In this document: piece by piece, positions 22,133-33,896 of the stretch | How positions within the stretch are numbered: the first letter of the stretch is position 1 | Layout: every line of letters begins with the position of its first letter | Assembly: GCA_027577595.1 (NCBI GenBank) | Contig: JANBRJ010000008.1 | Span: 124,001-188,000, forward strand | DNA from: Coemansia sp. RSA 487 | Taxonomy: Eukaryota; Kickxellomycota; Kickxellomycetes; Kickxellales; Kickxellaceae | Direction: 5' to 3' | Length of the DNA: 64,000 nt | The notes under the pieces: model-generated | Databases searched by the model: none | Told to the model about the DNA's origin: nothing | The model's input: only the letters and a program-made list of their open reading frames with translations | Program-made: the position numbers and the translations under genes

Positions 22133-23857
22133 ATGGATATCGACAAGAAACAGTCAGTTGAGACATCGTCGCTCTCTGACGGCTTTGGTGCCAACGAGCT
22201 TCATCTAGACCACCCCGATGACTACCTGCGCGAGAACGAGCGCTGGGCCACCGAACATGATTTAAACACGATGCGCAGAGTCGGCGACCGTCTTCCTTCT
22301 GCCGCATTCTTCGTCGTGCTGACAGAGTTTTGCGAGCGCTTCACCTACTACGGTATCACGGGTCCGTTCCAGAACTACATCCAGAACGGTTACAAGGTCC
22401 CCGGATCGAACCCTGGCGCCATTAACGGCGGCCAGCACCTGGCTACCGGCCTCAGCAACTTTTTCCAGTTTTGGTGCTACCTGACTCCCATCCTGGGTGC
22501 CATCATTGCCGACCAGTGGCTGGGCAAGTTCAAGACCATTCTCATTTTCTCTCTCATCTACATCCTCGGCGATCTTATCCTGACTCTTACGTCTATTCCT
22601 GCGTCGATCCTGCATGGTGGCGCCCTTCCTGGCTTGGTTATTGCCATGATTACCATTGGTCTGGGTACCGGTGGCATCAAGTCCAACGTTTCTCCTATGG
22701 TCGCCGAGCAATACGGCCGCTACAGGCCTTTTGTGCGCACGCTGAAGAACGGCAAGGAGGTCCTTGTCGATCGCGAGCTTACTGTCCAGTCCATCTTCAG
22801 CTGGTTCTACTGGGCCATCAATGTCGGCGGTCTGTCGGCCATTGCCACAACTGAGCTCGAGTCCAAAGTCGATTTCTGGCCGGCATATCTCTTGCCTACT
22901 CTGATGTTTGTTGTGTGCGTCGTAGTCTTCTGGCTCGGTCGCAGCAAGTACGTTATCAACAAGCCCACCGGCTCGATTGTCATCAAGGCTTACCGCATCA
23001 TGACCCTGGGCTTCCGCAACTTCCGCAAGGCCAAGGCCGAGAATAGACGGATCCTCAACGAGGATGGCACACAGATCAGCTGGATGGAATACGCCAAGCC
23101 ATCGCTGAACGTCGATGGCGGGTCTGTTGACTGGGACGACAAGTTTGTTGACGAGCTGCGCACGGCCCTGCGCGCGTGCAAGATCTTCCTCTGCTACCCG
23201 GTGTTCTGGCTCTGCTACGGACAAATGTCCAACAACATGGTGTCGCAGTCTGGACAGATGAACACTGGTAGCGTTCCCAACGACATTATGCAGAACATTG
23301 ATCCGCTGTGCATCATCATCCTGGTTCCGATATTTGACAAGCTTATCTACCCCGGCTTCCGCCGCTGCGGGCTTGAGCTGCGTCCGGTCACACGTATTAC
23401 GTGTGGTTTCCTTGTTGCGGCGCTTGCCATGGCATATGCAGCGATTATCCAGCACGTCATCTACACGAAGGGCCCGTACTTTGATGCGGCTGGCGACGGT
23501 GACAACGGCTTCAACAACATCTCTGCTGGTATCCAGGTTCCTGGGTACATTCTGATCGCCATTTCTGAGATCTTTGCATCGATCACCGGTCTGGAGTATG
23601 CCTACAAGCGTGCGCCCGAGAAGATGAAATCGATTGTCATGTCAATGTTCTTGTTCACCAACGCCGGAGGATCGATTCTTGCGTTCTGCTTCAACAGCAT
23701 CTCGGCCAACCCGCATCTTGTGGAGAACTTTGCTATCGTGTCGGGGCTGATGGGTGCGTTTACCGTTCTGTTTTATATTTGCTTCCGCCACTACGACAAG
23801 CGTGAGGCACAGGAGGCGGAGAGCCGGATGCTCAAGGAAAGCAACGACAGCAAGTAA
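22133..23857 (+). CDS. PTR2: Ptr2-type proton-coupled oligopeptide transporter (POT family)
   Basis: A single exon of 574 residues from the ATG at 22133. About twelve membrane helices are apparent. The POT/PTR2 signatures are present: the first-helix ExxERFxYY-type motif (TEFCERFTYYGITGPFQNYI), GAIIADQWLGKFKTI, and GLGTGGIKSNVSPMVAEQYG. The FYWAINVGG helix and the late EFASITGLEYAYKRAPEKMK-type segment (read here as EIFASITGLEYAYKRAPEKM) also match. These proteins import di- and tripeptides with protons across the plasma membrane. Both tails are short and hydrophilic. Fungal PTR2 genes are usually nitrogen-regulated; I cannot assign sites for that here. Confidence 0.93.
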   Translation: MDIDKKQSVETSSLSDGFGANELHLDHPDDYLRENERWATEHDLNTMRRVGDRLPSAAFFVVLTEFCERFTYYGITGPFQNYIQNGYKVPGSNPGAINGGQHLATGLSNFFQFWCYLTPILGAIIADQWLGKFKTILIFSLIYILGDLILTLTSIPASILHGGALPGLVIAMITIGLGTGGIKSNVSPMVAEQYGRYRPFVRTLKNGKEVLVDRELTVQSIFSWFYWAINVGGLSAIATTELESKVDFWPAYLLPTLMFVVCVVVFWLGRSKYVINKPTGSIVIKAYRIMTLGFRNFRKAKAENRRILNEDGTQISWMEYAKPSLNVDGGSVDWDDKFVDELRTALRACKIFLCYPVFWLCYGQMSNNMVSQSGQMNTGSVPNDIMQNIDPLCIIILVPIFDKLIYPGFRRCGLELRPVTRITCGFLVAALAMAYAAIIQHVIYTKGPYFDAAGDGDNGFNNISAGIQVPGYILIAISEIFASITGLEYAYKRAPEKMKSIVMSMFLFTNAGGSILAFCFNSISANPHLVENFAIVSGLMGAFTVLFYICFRHYDKREAQEAESRMLKESNDSK

Positions 23858-25812
23858 AAAAACTTTCTTTATCTATATTTCTTTGTTATTGCGCGATGAA
23901 TGTATTTTTTCTTTTTTAAATCATTCCAATAATGAGAAAAGCTATTTGAGAACAGTAGATGTGCTTATCGTTTAATTTGCATTTCTGCCAACCATACTAT
24001 TCTTTGGATCTACAATGAGAAATATCATGTTTATACTATAGGGAATATGCAAACAAATAAGGGGAAAAAGAGGGATGAAGGAACAGTTTACTGGGTGCAT
24101 TGTTCGCATTAACGAATAAATAGGGCCATTTTGAAAAGACTGGTGGTTTGGCAGCACCAACATGCAAACTGTCTAAATCTAAATATTCATTGGTATCCAA
24201 CGGCGAGAAAAAGCTGCGCATTCTAACAGCTCAAGATCGGAACGAAAACAAGCTATTTTGTTGAGGTGGCATTCCAGATGTTGCAATAAACGGTCAATTA
24301 GCAAAAATATTCAGATGTGGCAAATGTTTTCATTTTTTTGTGGGCTGTCGAGTTAACTGCGCTTTCCTTTTGGAATTACTTTCTGTTTCCATCTAAAAGT
24401 AGTACACGACACCCCTGCTTCCTAACCTTTGCTGTTTACTATAAAGTTACTGCACCAAGAAATAAGAACCGAGATATTAAAAAGCATTCAATGATCAGTT
24501 TTCGGCAATCGAAATACATTGAGGAAATCCACACACCAACAACGAAAAGCACTAATCTGGGAAAGGGCAAGCATTTGATTTTGATCACAGAGACAATGGC
24601 ATTTACGGGTTTAATATCAACAAAGGACACGGGATCGCATGATTGTTTATTTGTTTACACTAAGCGTAGAACAGACGCAAGGGAAAGCAGGATATGCAAG
24701 CGCAGAAAGCAAACCCAGGTATTTTGTAGAAAGCATTCTGCGAAATTGAAAACAAGTAAACAAGTAAACAAAAGGAGCATACAAAGAACGGGAGATCGAC
24801 TGTGATTTTCCAGCAAGCACCTGCTTTGCGAGCCGCAATGAGCCGACTGCCAGGCTCAGTAGTCAAAGAACTACCGCTTTCTCTCCCTGCCCCTGATCCT
24901 CTGACCCCCTCCTACACCTGTATCTCCAGGCAAAAGGTGGATGGGATGCACGATGTGGCCAACCCGCATCCATTGCGACACCAGCGCTCAAAAATTTGCA
25001 CAAGCGTAATCGTAAACAGTCGTGGGTTTTTGCTTCTCCCCCTCTCTCGTTTTTGCTGTTTTCTTTTCCCGACAGCTCCTGCTCTGAACAAAATTTGAAC
25101 TTTCTCCACAACACACTTTCCGCCTCTTTATTTTCTTATCTGTTCTTGCATCCACAGCCTCATCCAAACCCACCACAACGTCTGTTGTCGTTCTAAACAC
25201 AACCTCATCTTTGGATTTTTGTGTGTCAAGGCCTCTCCTCTGTATTCCAACTGCGTGGGCATCTACTGCTGCCTTGTTTTTTTTTCGTACAAAAGGGCCC
25301 ATTCCAAAGCGGTTCTTAAAGCTGGGCTTACTGCACGGCTCCCTCCTTTTATTTTATCGCTCTCCCTGGTTTCAAGGCTGGGCTTACCCTTTCTTTTTGT
25401 TTACTTTTGCATTCTTTGGAAGCAAGCAGTTGCTGTGTGACCAAAAAGGCACATTCCCTCCTTACGTATTCGGCTCGTGCAAGCCCTGTTTCATGGTATC
25501 TGCTGAAACAACAGCGGCCTTCACGCTCTGGCAACTTTTGTATCTTGCCCTTCAATATTTCTCTGTTTGTGTTATTTCTGTAGTTGCTATTATTTACATA
25601 CCTTTTAATATCTAATTGCTAATAAGGGCTGTTTCATCCCAGACAGTCCTGCCACCTACACCGTGAAGGAGAGCACAAGGCACCCTCTTTGGCACGCGCG
25701 CTCTTCATAATAATAATAATAATAATATAGCTATCCAGTTTCTTTTTTTGCAGGACGGCTTGTAATCGTCGCACTCTGCAAAAAGACGCTTGTATAAACT
25801 TCTTCACAAACG
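23858..25812. other. 1.95 kb intergenic region, PTR2 to CDC25
   Basis: No recognisable gene. A 160-codon open stretch at about 24317-24805 starts at GTG and lacks family resemblance or coding composition. A pyrimidine-rich zone (25040-25620) probably belongs to the CDC25 leader. An (AAT)n microsatellite lies at about 25707-25726. Confidence 0.45.
25707..25726 (+). repeat. (AAT)n microsatellite
   Basis: About seven tandem AAT/ATA units in the region upstream of CDC25, roughly 90 bp before its ATG. Confidence 0.8.
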
Positions 25813-28056
25813 ATGCACATGGTGGCAACAGACCGCATCTCGTCGTCATCGTCGGCATACATGAACCGCGTCGGGATTCCCAACCCGTTCGACAGCCCGG
25901 CACCACGGTCGCGCAGCCGGAGCGGGAGCATGACCGCGCCGTCGACGGTGGGGACGGCGGTGGAGACGACGCCACGGCTCAAGCTGTTCACGGCAAACAA
26001 CAGAGCAGTGCAGGCATCGGCTCCACCTGTGATGCGGAGAATCTCACGCGTCTCGTCCATAACCGACCTGCTGGACGACCTGGACACTGGCAAGTCGTCA
26101 GAGCCCGATGTCTTCGAGTGCCCGTCGCCTGCCACAACAGTGGCGACAGACGACGAAGGCGCGCCGAGCCACACCCGGACCCCGCTGTTTGGGTCGCGCA
26201 AGCGCTCACTTGATGAACCCAGGTCGCCTGCGTTCACATTCAATGTTGGCACGCCGACTCCGGCTGCCACATCGTCCCCGAGGCTGGGATGGCCGCGTAG
26301 CGGGTCGCGTGCGCGGCCGTCGATGCTGGCTGCCTCGCCTGGAACTCCCAACGCTCTACCCCTGTTCTCGCGCGAGGGCAACAACACCGATGATGTAAGT
26401 CGTAATCTCCTTTTTTTTGCCTGGCTGGGAAAGATTTTTTTCTTTGGTTGTTGGATCGTGTGGCTTTGTTCTGTGTGCCTTCTGATTGCAAAGAATACTC
26501 CCCTCATTTGCCGATGGTCCCTAGTCCCACCTGTATTTTCTTGGTGCTGAAACGTCGTCTGCTGCAGCCCTTCAGCTGCTGATTCCTCTTTTTCAGCTGA
26601 GTTGAGCATGCTTCCAGGCTGTCGTCTGGCTCTGGCTGGAGCAACGCCTGATTTGAATCGCACATCCCCTTTCCTCAAAATCGCGCCTCGGATTCTGGTA
26701 GAGACACGGATCCCAATGCCACCAGCGTCAACCATCCATTCACCCCTGACCGCCATTGTTGCGGTTGCCGCTGCTCTTGTGGCTTTCGCACACATATATG
26801 CATTCCCAGCCACTCTATTTTATTTAGTCATTCCCTATGTACTATTGCTAAACCATCTTTGACTTTTTGCTATCCCTCTCCCGCATAATGGCGCAAGGGT
26901 ATAGGACAGCTCGTTCGATGATGATGGCTCGCTAACCAACCTCCCGCGGATGCGGCGCACGGCTGCCCTCACGAGCATTATGGAGGACCACGGCATGGCC
27001 GAAAGCTCCACGCCTCTCAGAGGCCAGGCAACTAGGATCAAGCGCGCGCGCAGCCAGGCGCGGCCCATTCCGCACTTCCCGCCGATTCGCGCTGACAGCA
27101 GCGACGGCTCGCTCAGCCAAACACGACCCGTGCCCCGCTTCCTTCCGATCCGTGAGGAAGACGGCGATTCAGCGCATGGGTTTCCTGCGACACCAACGTC
27201 GGTGGGGCGCAAACCGCCGCCAATGATGGCAGGTGGAGCTGTGGGCTCCGAGTTCGTGCTGAGCCCCACATTCAGCCCGTCGGCGCGGTCGCAGCCTGAA
27301 TGCCATCTGCTTCCGTGCACAACGGCGGCCACCGACTCGATCATGCGGATCGAGGCGCAGACCGCCAGCGACCTGCTTGCCGGACGGTTCAACGACCTGT
27401 ACGACGAGAAGATCTTTGTCGACTGCCGGTTCCCGTACGAGTACGAGGGCGGACATATTGCTGGGGCAGTCAATGCACCGACGCCCGAGATACTGGAGAA
27501 GCTGTTCCTGGAGCGGCCGATGTCTGACCGGCGCGTGGTGGTCGTCCTGCACTGCGAGTACTCGATCCAGCGGGCGCCTTCTCTGGCAAGCCATCTGCGG
27601 CGCCGCGACCGCGAAGTCAACATGCACCGGTACCCGCACCTGCACTACCCCGAGATCTACGTGCTCAAGGGCGGATACCGCAACTTCTTCGAATGCCACA
27701 AGACGCACTGCGAGCCGCAGAACTATGTCGAGATGAACGACCAGGCGTTTGCCGTCGACTGTAGGCAACGCATGCTTCAGCTCAACCGCCAGTTCAAGCG
27801 CACAAAGTCCATGAACGATGCTGGTCTGTGTCGTGGTCTACCGCGTCCCACAGTGCCTCCGTCCCTGTCGGCTAAGACCATCAGTGGCACTCTGTTCTTC
27901 TCTGGCTCGCCCCAGTCACCGACGCTTGCGGGGCCCCGCACCGCCGCGCCATCGCTGCTGTCCTCTTCGTCGCTCCCTGCCCGCCCTCGCCGAATGGCGC
28001 GCACCCAGAGCGCGCGTCCTGGCATCAACCTCATTGACTTTTCGTCCCCGCGCTAG
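25813..28056 (+). CDS. CDC25: Cdc25-type M-phase inducer phosphatase
   Basis: Two exons, 25813-26394 and 26905-28056, give 577 residues. The intron is 510 nt, with GTAAGT donor and GTATAG acceptor, phase 0. The first 330 residues are Ser/Pro/Arg-rich and disordered, as in the regulatory half of Cdc25. The rhodanese-like catalytic domain spans about 339-492: IFVDCRFPYEYEGGHIAGAV and the active-site loop HCEYSIQR, with Cys at about 411 and Arg closing the HCX5R motif, then HYPEIYVLKGGYRNFFECH. It removes the inhibitory phosphate from Cdk1 to start mitosis. The tail after the domain holds RRMARTQSARP-type basic phosphosite candidates. The first exon's ATG (MHMVATDRIS) has no better alternative nearby, though N-termini of this family are poorly conserved. 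Confidence 0.92.
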
Positions 28057-28553
28057 GGTGCAATTATGTATCTTGTGTGTTGTGTTTTTTTCCTTTTATT
28101 TGTTGTGCTGCTTGTATGTACTTCCTTTTTTTTGTCGCTTTATACATGTTTGCTATTTGTTTTCCTTGTCTCCTTTGCATTATTCAATTTCCTTTTTTTT
28201 CCTCCTTTTCGTTTCTTAAACTTTGGATCTGTGTTTTTTCCATCCATTTGAATCATCATATCCCGCGCTTTGATTTGTCCAAATGTTAACAAAAGGCAGA
28301 AGAGCTTCGTTGTTTGCTTTAAAAGGGGGTTGATCTGATCTGATCGACCTTGTGTTACTAGCATTAACCGGGGGCTTCTGTTTACAATAAAATGGAGTTT
28401 CCCTGTTTTCGATACCAAAGAACACTAATTTCTTTCTTTCTTTTTTTTTTCTTTCTTTTTACAGCAAGTCAGTTTACTTTTTATTATTATTACAGTGCAC
28501 ACTTTTTTTAAAAAGGAATACATTATTTATTAATTAATTTCAGCTGACAAAGG
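28057..28553 (+). other. Intergenic region, CDC25 to ADIP-like gene
   Basis: About 500 bp, extremely T-rich in its first part (3' UTR of CDC25), then a TTTC-rich tract at about 28430-28462. TAATTTCAG at 28537-28543, ten bases before the next ATG, looks like a splice acceptor, so the next gene may have a 5' UTR intron. Confidence 0.4.
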
Positions 28554-30758
28554 ATGTGGCAAAACAGCCCCAGCGCATACAGGGAACGCGGGGCGTACGA
28601 GAATTATACGGCGGCGGCACCAATTGACTACGATTCGTTTGATGAGGGGGCGGCAGACGAACACACATATGGGGGTATTCGCCAGCTAGAGCAGACATCA
28701 GCGAACAGCGCACGAGACATGACCAGTATGATGGGAACAAATCCGTACACGACGCTGCATTACGTGAATCGCGAGCTCATGGAGCTCGGACTGCCCAGCC
28801 CCCTGCACCTTCCCGAGGTCACCGAGTGCCACGAGGACAACCGGCGTGTCGTCGACTGTCTAGTGGAGCTGCTGAAGCAGCGGGGAAAGGACCTGAGCTT
28901 CCGGGAGCAAATGGAAGACGAGCTACGCAAAGCCATGGGCGAAGAAGACCTTCTGCGCAGCACAATTGCGCGGCTCGAGCGCGACCTGGACGGGGCGCAG
29001 CGCGAGGCGGCAATGAACAAGATCAAGTGGCAGGAGGCCGAACGTGTGGGTGCCGACGTTGATGCGCAGCGCAAGAAGCTGGCGGCCGAGCTCCGCACCA
29101 CCAAGTCGAATGCAGCGATGGTCAAAGCACAGTTTGTCCACGAGACCAAGAAGCACGAGCAAGTGGACGGAAAGCTCAAGGAGCGGCTGCAGAAGATGAT
29201 CGTCGATAAGCACAGGTCGTCGAAGCTTAGCGTCGACCTGGTCAACCCGGTTGCTCGCGACCGAAGTGGCCGCCCGGTCGATGCGGCGGCATCGCGTGAC
29301 CGGAGGCTGCTGGAGGAGCTTATTGGTCGGTACGAGGCTAACGAGAGCGAGCTGGCCCAGAAGATCGATGCCCTTGAGGCGATGCTCCGTGACCTGATGG
29401 CGGCCCTGGCGGCCCTGCACGCCGACATTGTTTCCTCGTCGCCAAGCGGTGGCGGCAATGGCTCCTTGGGCGATGAGCTGATGACCTCGATGAACGGCGA
29501 GGCTGGCGACCCAGCGGCCACCATGGCGCTAATTGACGCAATCAGCCAGTGCGTGCATCAGGATCGCGCACACAAGCCCGCACCGGCCGCCGACCAGTCC
29601 GAGATCGCACGCCGTGACCAGGAGATTGCACAGCTGCGTGACGACACCTCAAAGCTTGCGCGCGAAATCGAGGACCAGCGGCAAGTCATGGAGGAGCAGA
29701 AGAAGGTCATGGACATGATGTCGGCCAAGGAGTTTGCCAATTCCAAAATGGAGCCGATGGACGTTCTCGAAGCGTCCTTTTCAGAGATGTCGATGGAGCA
29801 GCTGGAGATGGAGCGCGAGGCGCTTCGCAAGGAGAAGCAGCAGCTGGAGGATGAGCGCAAGCGGTTCACGGACGCTGCCATTGAGCTTGGCAACGAGCGC
29901 AGCGAGCTTAAGCGCGAGCGCGAGGAGTTTGAGACCAGGAAGGTGGCCCAGGGGACCACCGACTTGTTGTCTGGGCTTCCCGAGACGCCGCAGTGGATGC
30001 GCGGAGTCGATACGTCCCAGGCCACGCCGATGATCCTGAGCCAGCTCCAGAGCATGTACAACGGAACCCCAACCAACGCCATGCTTGCGAACATGGCTGC
30101 TGTTGGCGCAGCGTTCAGCGCGGCTATGGGCACACCAACCAACGCCACGCCTGCCGCTGCTACTGCTGCTTCCCAGACTCGTTCGCCAGATGACGAGTTC
30201 CCCGAGATTGCGTCACCAGCAGGCGACGAAATGGACGACTCTGCACAGCAGCACAGAGCGGCGTCAAGCAGGGCAAGAGCACTCGACGTGCAATCTCCGT
30301 CCCAGACAACCGAACGCACTCCCAACACATCGCGCAAGGTGCCGGTGCGGACGCCAGCAGATATCCGGTCGTCGCGACAGCCACGGACGTGCACACGACC
30401 CGGATGCGCTGCACATACGCCGCACACGCACGAGGACGGCGTAGCTGCTCCAGTCATGCAGCTCAAGCCTCCGGTGCCGCGGTTCCGCAGACGCGGGCCT
30501 GACGCCAACAGCAATGATTCCGATGCAGCGTCGGCGCTTCCTTCCCAGACCCGCCAACCGTCGGCGGCCTCTTCGTCGGGGTCAACCAGACATGCGCCGT
30601 ATCTGCGCAACCCCGCAACCTCCTCATCCTCCTCCAGCCTGGTGGGCGCTGGTGCAGCCAGGGGCTTGGCACGTTCTGCTAGTTCCTCGGGAAATCCTGA
30701 CCAGAGCGCTGCTGGAAATAGTCGCCGTGGCACTGTTGCATCTGACATCTTCAGGTGA
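28554..30758 (+). CDS. ADIP/SSX2IP (Msd1-like) microtubule-anchoring coiled-coil protein
   Basis: A single exon of 734 residues. Residues about 60-230 match the ADIP domain: YVNRELMELGLPSPLHLPE, VVDCLVELLKQRGKDLSFRE, then a long heptad-rich coiled coil ending in KLKERLQKMIVDKHRSSK. A second coiled coil lies at about 350-470. The C-terminal 250 residues are Ser/Pro/Ala-rich and disordered. A short Cys/His cluster (RTCTRPGCAAHTPHTHEDG, about residues 610-630) recalls a zinc-binding knuckle. Animal SSX2IP/ADIP and fission yeast Msd1 anchor microtubules at centrosomes or spindle pole bodies with gamma-tubulin partners. Homology to the N-terminal domain is clear from motif spacing; the precise partner set is inference. 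Confidence 0.8.
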   Translation: MWQNSPSAYRERGAYENYTAAAPIDYDSFDEGAADEHTYGGIRQLEQTSANSARDMTSMMGTNPYTTLHYVNRELMELGLPSPLHLPEVTECHEDNRRVVDCLVELLKQRGKDLSFREQMEDELRKAMGEEDLLRSTIARLERDLDGAQREAAMNKIKWQEAERVGADVDAQRKKLAAELRTTKSNAAMVKAQFVHETKKHEQVDGKLKERLQKMIVDKHRSSKLSVDLVNPVARDRSGRPVDAAASRDRRLLEELIGRYEANESELAQKIDALEAMLRDLMAALAALHADIVSSSPSGGGNGSLGDELMTSMNGEAGDPAATMALIDAISQCVHQDRAHKPAPAADQSEIARRDQEIAQLRDDTSKLAREIEDQRQVMEEQKKVMDMMSAKEFANSKMEPMDVLEASFSEMSMEQLEMEREALRKEKQQLEDERKRFTDAAIELGNERSELKREREEFETRKVAQGTTDLLSGLPETPQWMRGVDTSQATPMILSQLQSMYNGTPTNAMLANMAAVGAAFSAAMGTPTNATPAAATAASQTRSPDDEFPEIASPAGDEMDDSAQQHRAASSRARALDVQSPSQTTERTPNTSRKVPVRTPADIRSSRQPRTCTRPGCAAHTPHTHEDGVAAPVMQLKPPVPRFRRRGPDANSNDSDAASALPSQTRQPSAASSSGSTRHAPYLRNPATSSSSSSLVGAGAARGLARSASSSGNPDQSAAGNSRRGTVASDIFR

Positions 30759-31186
30759 CCTGCTTTTTTATTTCGGCGTGTCAGTGGAACTCAATCTCTC
30801 CCTCGAGTCTGGGTGCCAAGACTTTTCCTTAGCTGGCAACACCCACACTGCACTTTTTTCTCCCCGCTCTTGTGGACAGACAAGCAAGCGCTCAAGATCC
30901 GCCGATAAAGCCGGTATACTCTCCTGTGTCCTTGTCAGACAGATATTCTTTGAGACAAACCTAGCGGCTCCCACGTACTTTTTTTTGCTTGATTTCTACA
31001 CAAAGATGTCAAAGTGCAACGAAAAGGAACCAACCACCCCAGTCAACATCGTCACCAACAAACAAACCTTTCCCTCTTTCTCTTTCTCTCTTTTACTTCT
31101 GCTCCATGCAAAAGCCCTTATTCTTTTTTTTTCTGTTCTAATACTTTTATTATAACCCATCCGTCTTACATTCAATTTGTTGCATC
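30759..31186 (+). promoter_or_regulatory. Intergenic region upstream of HSE1
   Basis: About 430 bp. The second half is strongly pyrimidine-rich (31040-31170), a leader-like feature. No gene is visible. Confidence 0.4.
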
Positions 31187-33061
31187 ATGTTCAAGGTTCC
31201 TAATCCTTTTGATGATGTTGTCAGTAAGTTCAGCCCACATATAGCTGAGGAAGAAGCTGTGCTCTCCTAATCCACAAATGCACCCTCTGTAAACTCAGAA
31301 GCTAATTCCGTAGCTTCTATTCTATCTAACTGCGAAATGTAGAAAAGACAACCAGCGAAATGCTTACGTCAGAGAACTGGGAGCTCATTATGGAGGTCTG
31401 CGACCGAGTAGGCAACGACAACGAAAGGCAAGTCATGTAGCTTTAGTAGCATTGGGGAGGCAATGCGTGAGCTTTTCCAATTCTCGTTCAAAATTCAATT
31501 TGCTTATACAACAAGCAATTTTTCTTTGCATTACTGAATCCGTTATAGGGCAACCCGGTGTTTCGAGACTATAAACGAGCGGCTATTGCACCGCAATCCC
31601 AACGTTGTCCTCTACACGCTGACGCTGGTGCAGTCTCTGATCGAGAACTGTGGACAGAATGTCAAGCAGGAAGTAGCTTCGCGCGCATTTACCACCACGC
31701 TGACCCGTGTGCTCAACGACAAGACTGTGCATGAGAAAGCAAAGAGCCGCATCCTTGGATTCATCCAGCAGTGGGCCTTTGACTTTCGGCAGGACCCGAC
31801 ACTGAGCCTTATGGAAGAAACGTACACGAAGCTCAGAGCACAGAGGTTCAAATTCCCGTCACCGCAAAAGCCCGAGAAGCTCCCAAAGGCAAGCGAGGTT
31901 GACAAGCAGAAGGAAGAAGAGGACTTGCAGCTGGCGTTGGCGTTGTCTCTGTCATCGGTCAATAACGAGCAGTCCGCTGGTCGTCCAAACTACCAATCGC
32001 CTGCGGAGATTCGCAGCGAGATCACACGCAAGCAAACCATTGCTGCAGCTGCTTCGGGCTCTGCTGGAGCAGGAGGCACTGCGCGCCGCACCACTCGAGC
32101 AGGTGGGCCTGCTGCATCGGAGACGATCAGCAGTGGTTCCAAGCGCAAGGTACAAGTGAAGGCGCTGTTTGATTTCACACCGACAGAGGATGGCGAGCTC
32201 GGTTTCTACAAGGGCGACGTCATCGATGTGCTTGACCAAAAGTACCGCGACTGGTGGAAGGGCGAGCTGCGAGGCAAGAGCGGGATCTTCCCAGCCAACT
32301 TTGTGCAGCCGCTGGGCGACATCCGCACCGAGATCTCCAAGGACATAGATGTTGAAGTCCAAGTGTTCAGCGAAGCGCAAAGCATCGAAACGCTTTTGCG
32401 CATGCTCGGCAGCATCGATCCGCTCAAGGACGATGTGTCGGACAACGAAGAGGTCCAGCGCCTCTACAGCTCGACGCTTGCGCTTCGTCCCAAGATCATC
32501 AAGCTTATTGAAAAGTACAATAAGAAAAGAGATGAGCTGGTCAAACTTGATAGCCAGTTCTCAAAGTCCATGCAGCTGTACTATGAGCTCATGCAGCGTA
32601 GCGTTAATCAGCCAGCGAATTATCAGGGATCATACCAGCAGCAGCAGCAGCCCTTGCAGCAAGCCCAGATGCAGCAACCGGTTCAGCAGACGCCAATGCA
32701 GCATCCACAAGCTCAGCAGCAAGCACCGATCCAACATCTTCAGAGTCAGCAGCAGACGCCAATGCAACATTCACAGGCCCAAATGCAACATCCTCAGGCA
32801 CAAATGCAACATCCTCAAGCTCAGCAGCAAGCGCCAACGCAGCAGCCTCAGTATGTCCCGTATTCTGGTGCCACATCAATGACATTTACCCAGCCAGCAG
32901 CCGTTTCTATGCAGCCACAACAAGTAATGTATTACCACCCGCAACAGCAGCAGCAGCAACAGCAACAGCAGCAACAGCAGCAACAACAGCCACAACAGCA
33001 AATGCAACCGCAGTACCAGCCAGCACATCAAGGGGGAGGAGCTGCTGGATTCCAAGGATGA
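31187..33061 (+). CDS. HSE1: Hse1 (STAM-like) ESCRT-0 subunit with a GC-AG intron
   Basis: Exons 31187-31223, 31343-31427 and 31549-33061 give 544 residues. The first exon encodes only MFKVPNPFDDVV plus one base. Intron 1 has a GTAAGT donor. Intron 2 has a GC donor (AG|GCAAGT), forced by reading frame, since it joins to NERATRCFETINERL of the VHS domain. Domains in order: VHS (about 12-155), ubiquitin-interacting motif (EEEDLQLALALSLSS, about 163-180), SH3 (about 241-300; ALFDFTPTEDGELGF, WWKGELRGKSGIFPANFV), a coiled GAT-like segment, and a Gln-rich tail ending in a CAG/CAA-encoded run. With Vps27 it sorts ubiquitinated cargo at endosomes. Confidence 0.93.
32942..33000 (+). repeat. CAG/CAA repeat encoding poly-Gln in HSE1
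   Basis: An almost pure run of CAG and CAA codons encodes about 18-20 glutamines near the C-terminus of HSE1. Mixed codons suggest an older or stabilised tract. Confidence 0.85.
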
Positions 33062-33896
33062 TTTAATTGATTTAATCTGTGACCAGCTATTTATTTATGT
33101 GTTTGTTCTTTTGCGTTGGAGGCATTTTTTAGTTTTTCCATCTCTACTTCCGAATGTTTATAAAGCTGAAACGAGAAAATAACACATGATAAGAGACTAT
33201 CTTTGCTTTTACAAACCAGAACTTGAGAAATGATCGCCGAGTGCTATTATTGGAAAGAGCGAATGGCTGAGGAATTATTAGGATGAAACCGGAACACCTG
33301 GTCCGATAACATCCGTGGAGGAAAATGGGTGGCATGTTTTATGCACAAATGGCGCTACAGTTCGGTGCAACAACTTTATAATAGTTCGGGCAAGGCAGGA
33401 AAGAAGCAAAGAAGTTGCATATTGTCAGATACGGCACGGTGGAAGTTCTGTTACTTCATTTCTTTCAAATGGTACGTAGTAGTTTCAGAAAAGGTGCAAA
33501 CAGACCAAGCACTAAATTAAACATATTATTAGCTTCAAGACGATGCTGATATACCGAGCTTATTAAATATCGATGACATCAACCAAAAATGTAGGACAGT
33601 TAAGGAAAAAGCAGAGGCGCACTAAAAAACACTAACAAATCCTTAATCGATTGAACAGCTTACGGGATCTACAAAATCCAGATGAGCCAGCATTTAGCCA
33701 GCCGAAAAAGCACCTAATATTAAAAGTATCAGGTACGGCCATCGATAAGCGAGGAAAAAGGGTCTTCATCTCCTGAACATTTGCGCTAATCGTTAGATAC
33801 CACCTATGTTGCCTTAATTTTTAGTATAATTCGGGTTGGATATAGCAAAGTTCCACTTTTTTCATTGAATTTTGTTCAAGAGGGCAATAGCCACGC

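Noticed and set aside
24317-24805. A 162-codon open stretch between PTR2 and CDC25.
   Set aside because: It starts at GTG, has no family resemblance, and its composition matches the intergenic background.
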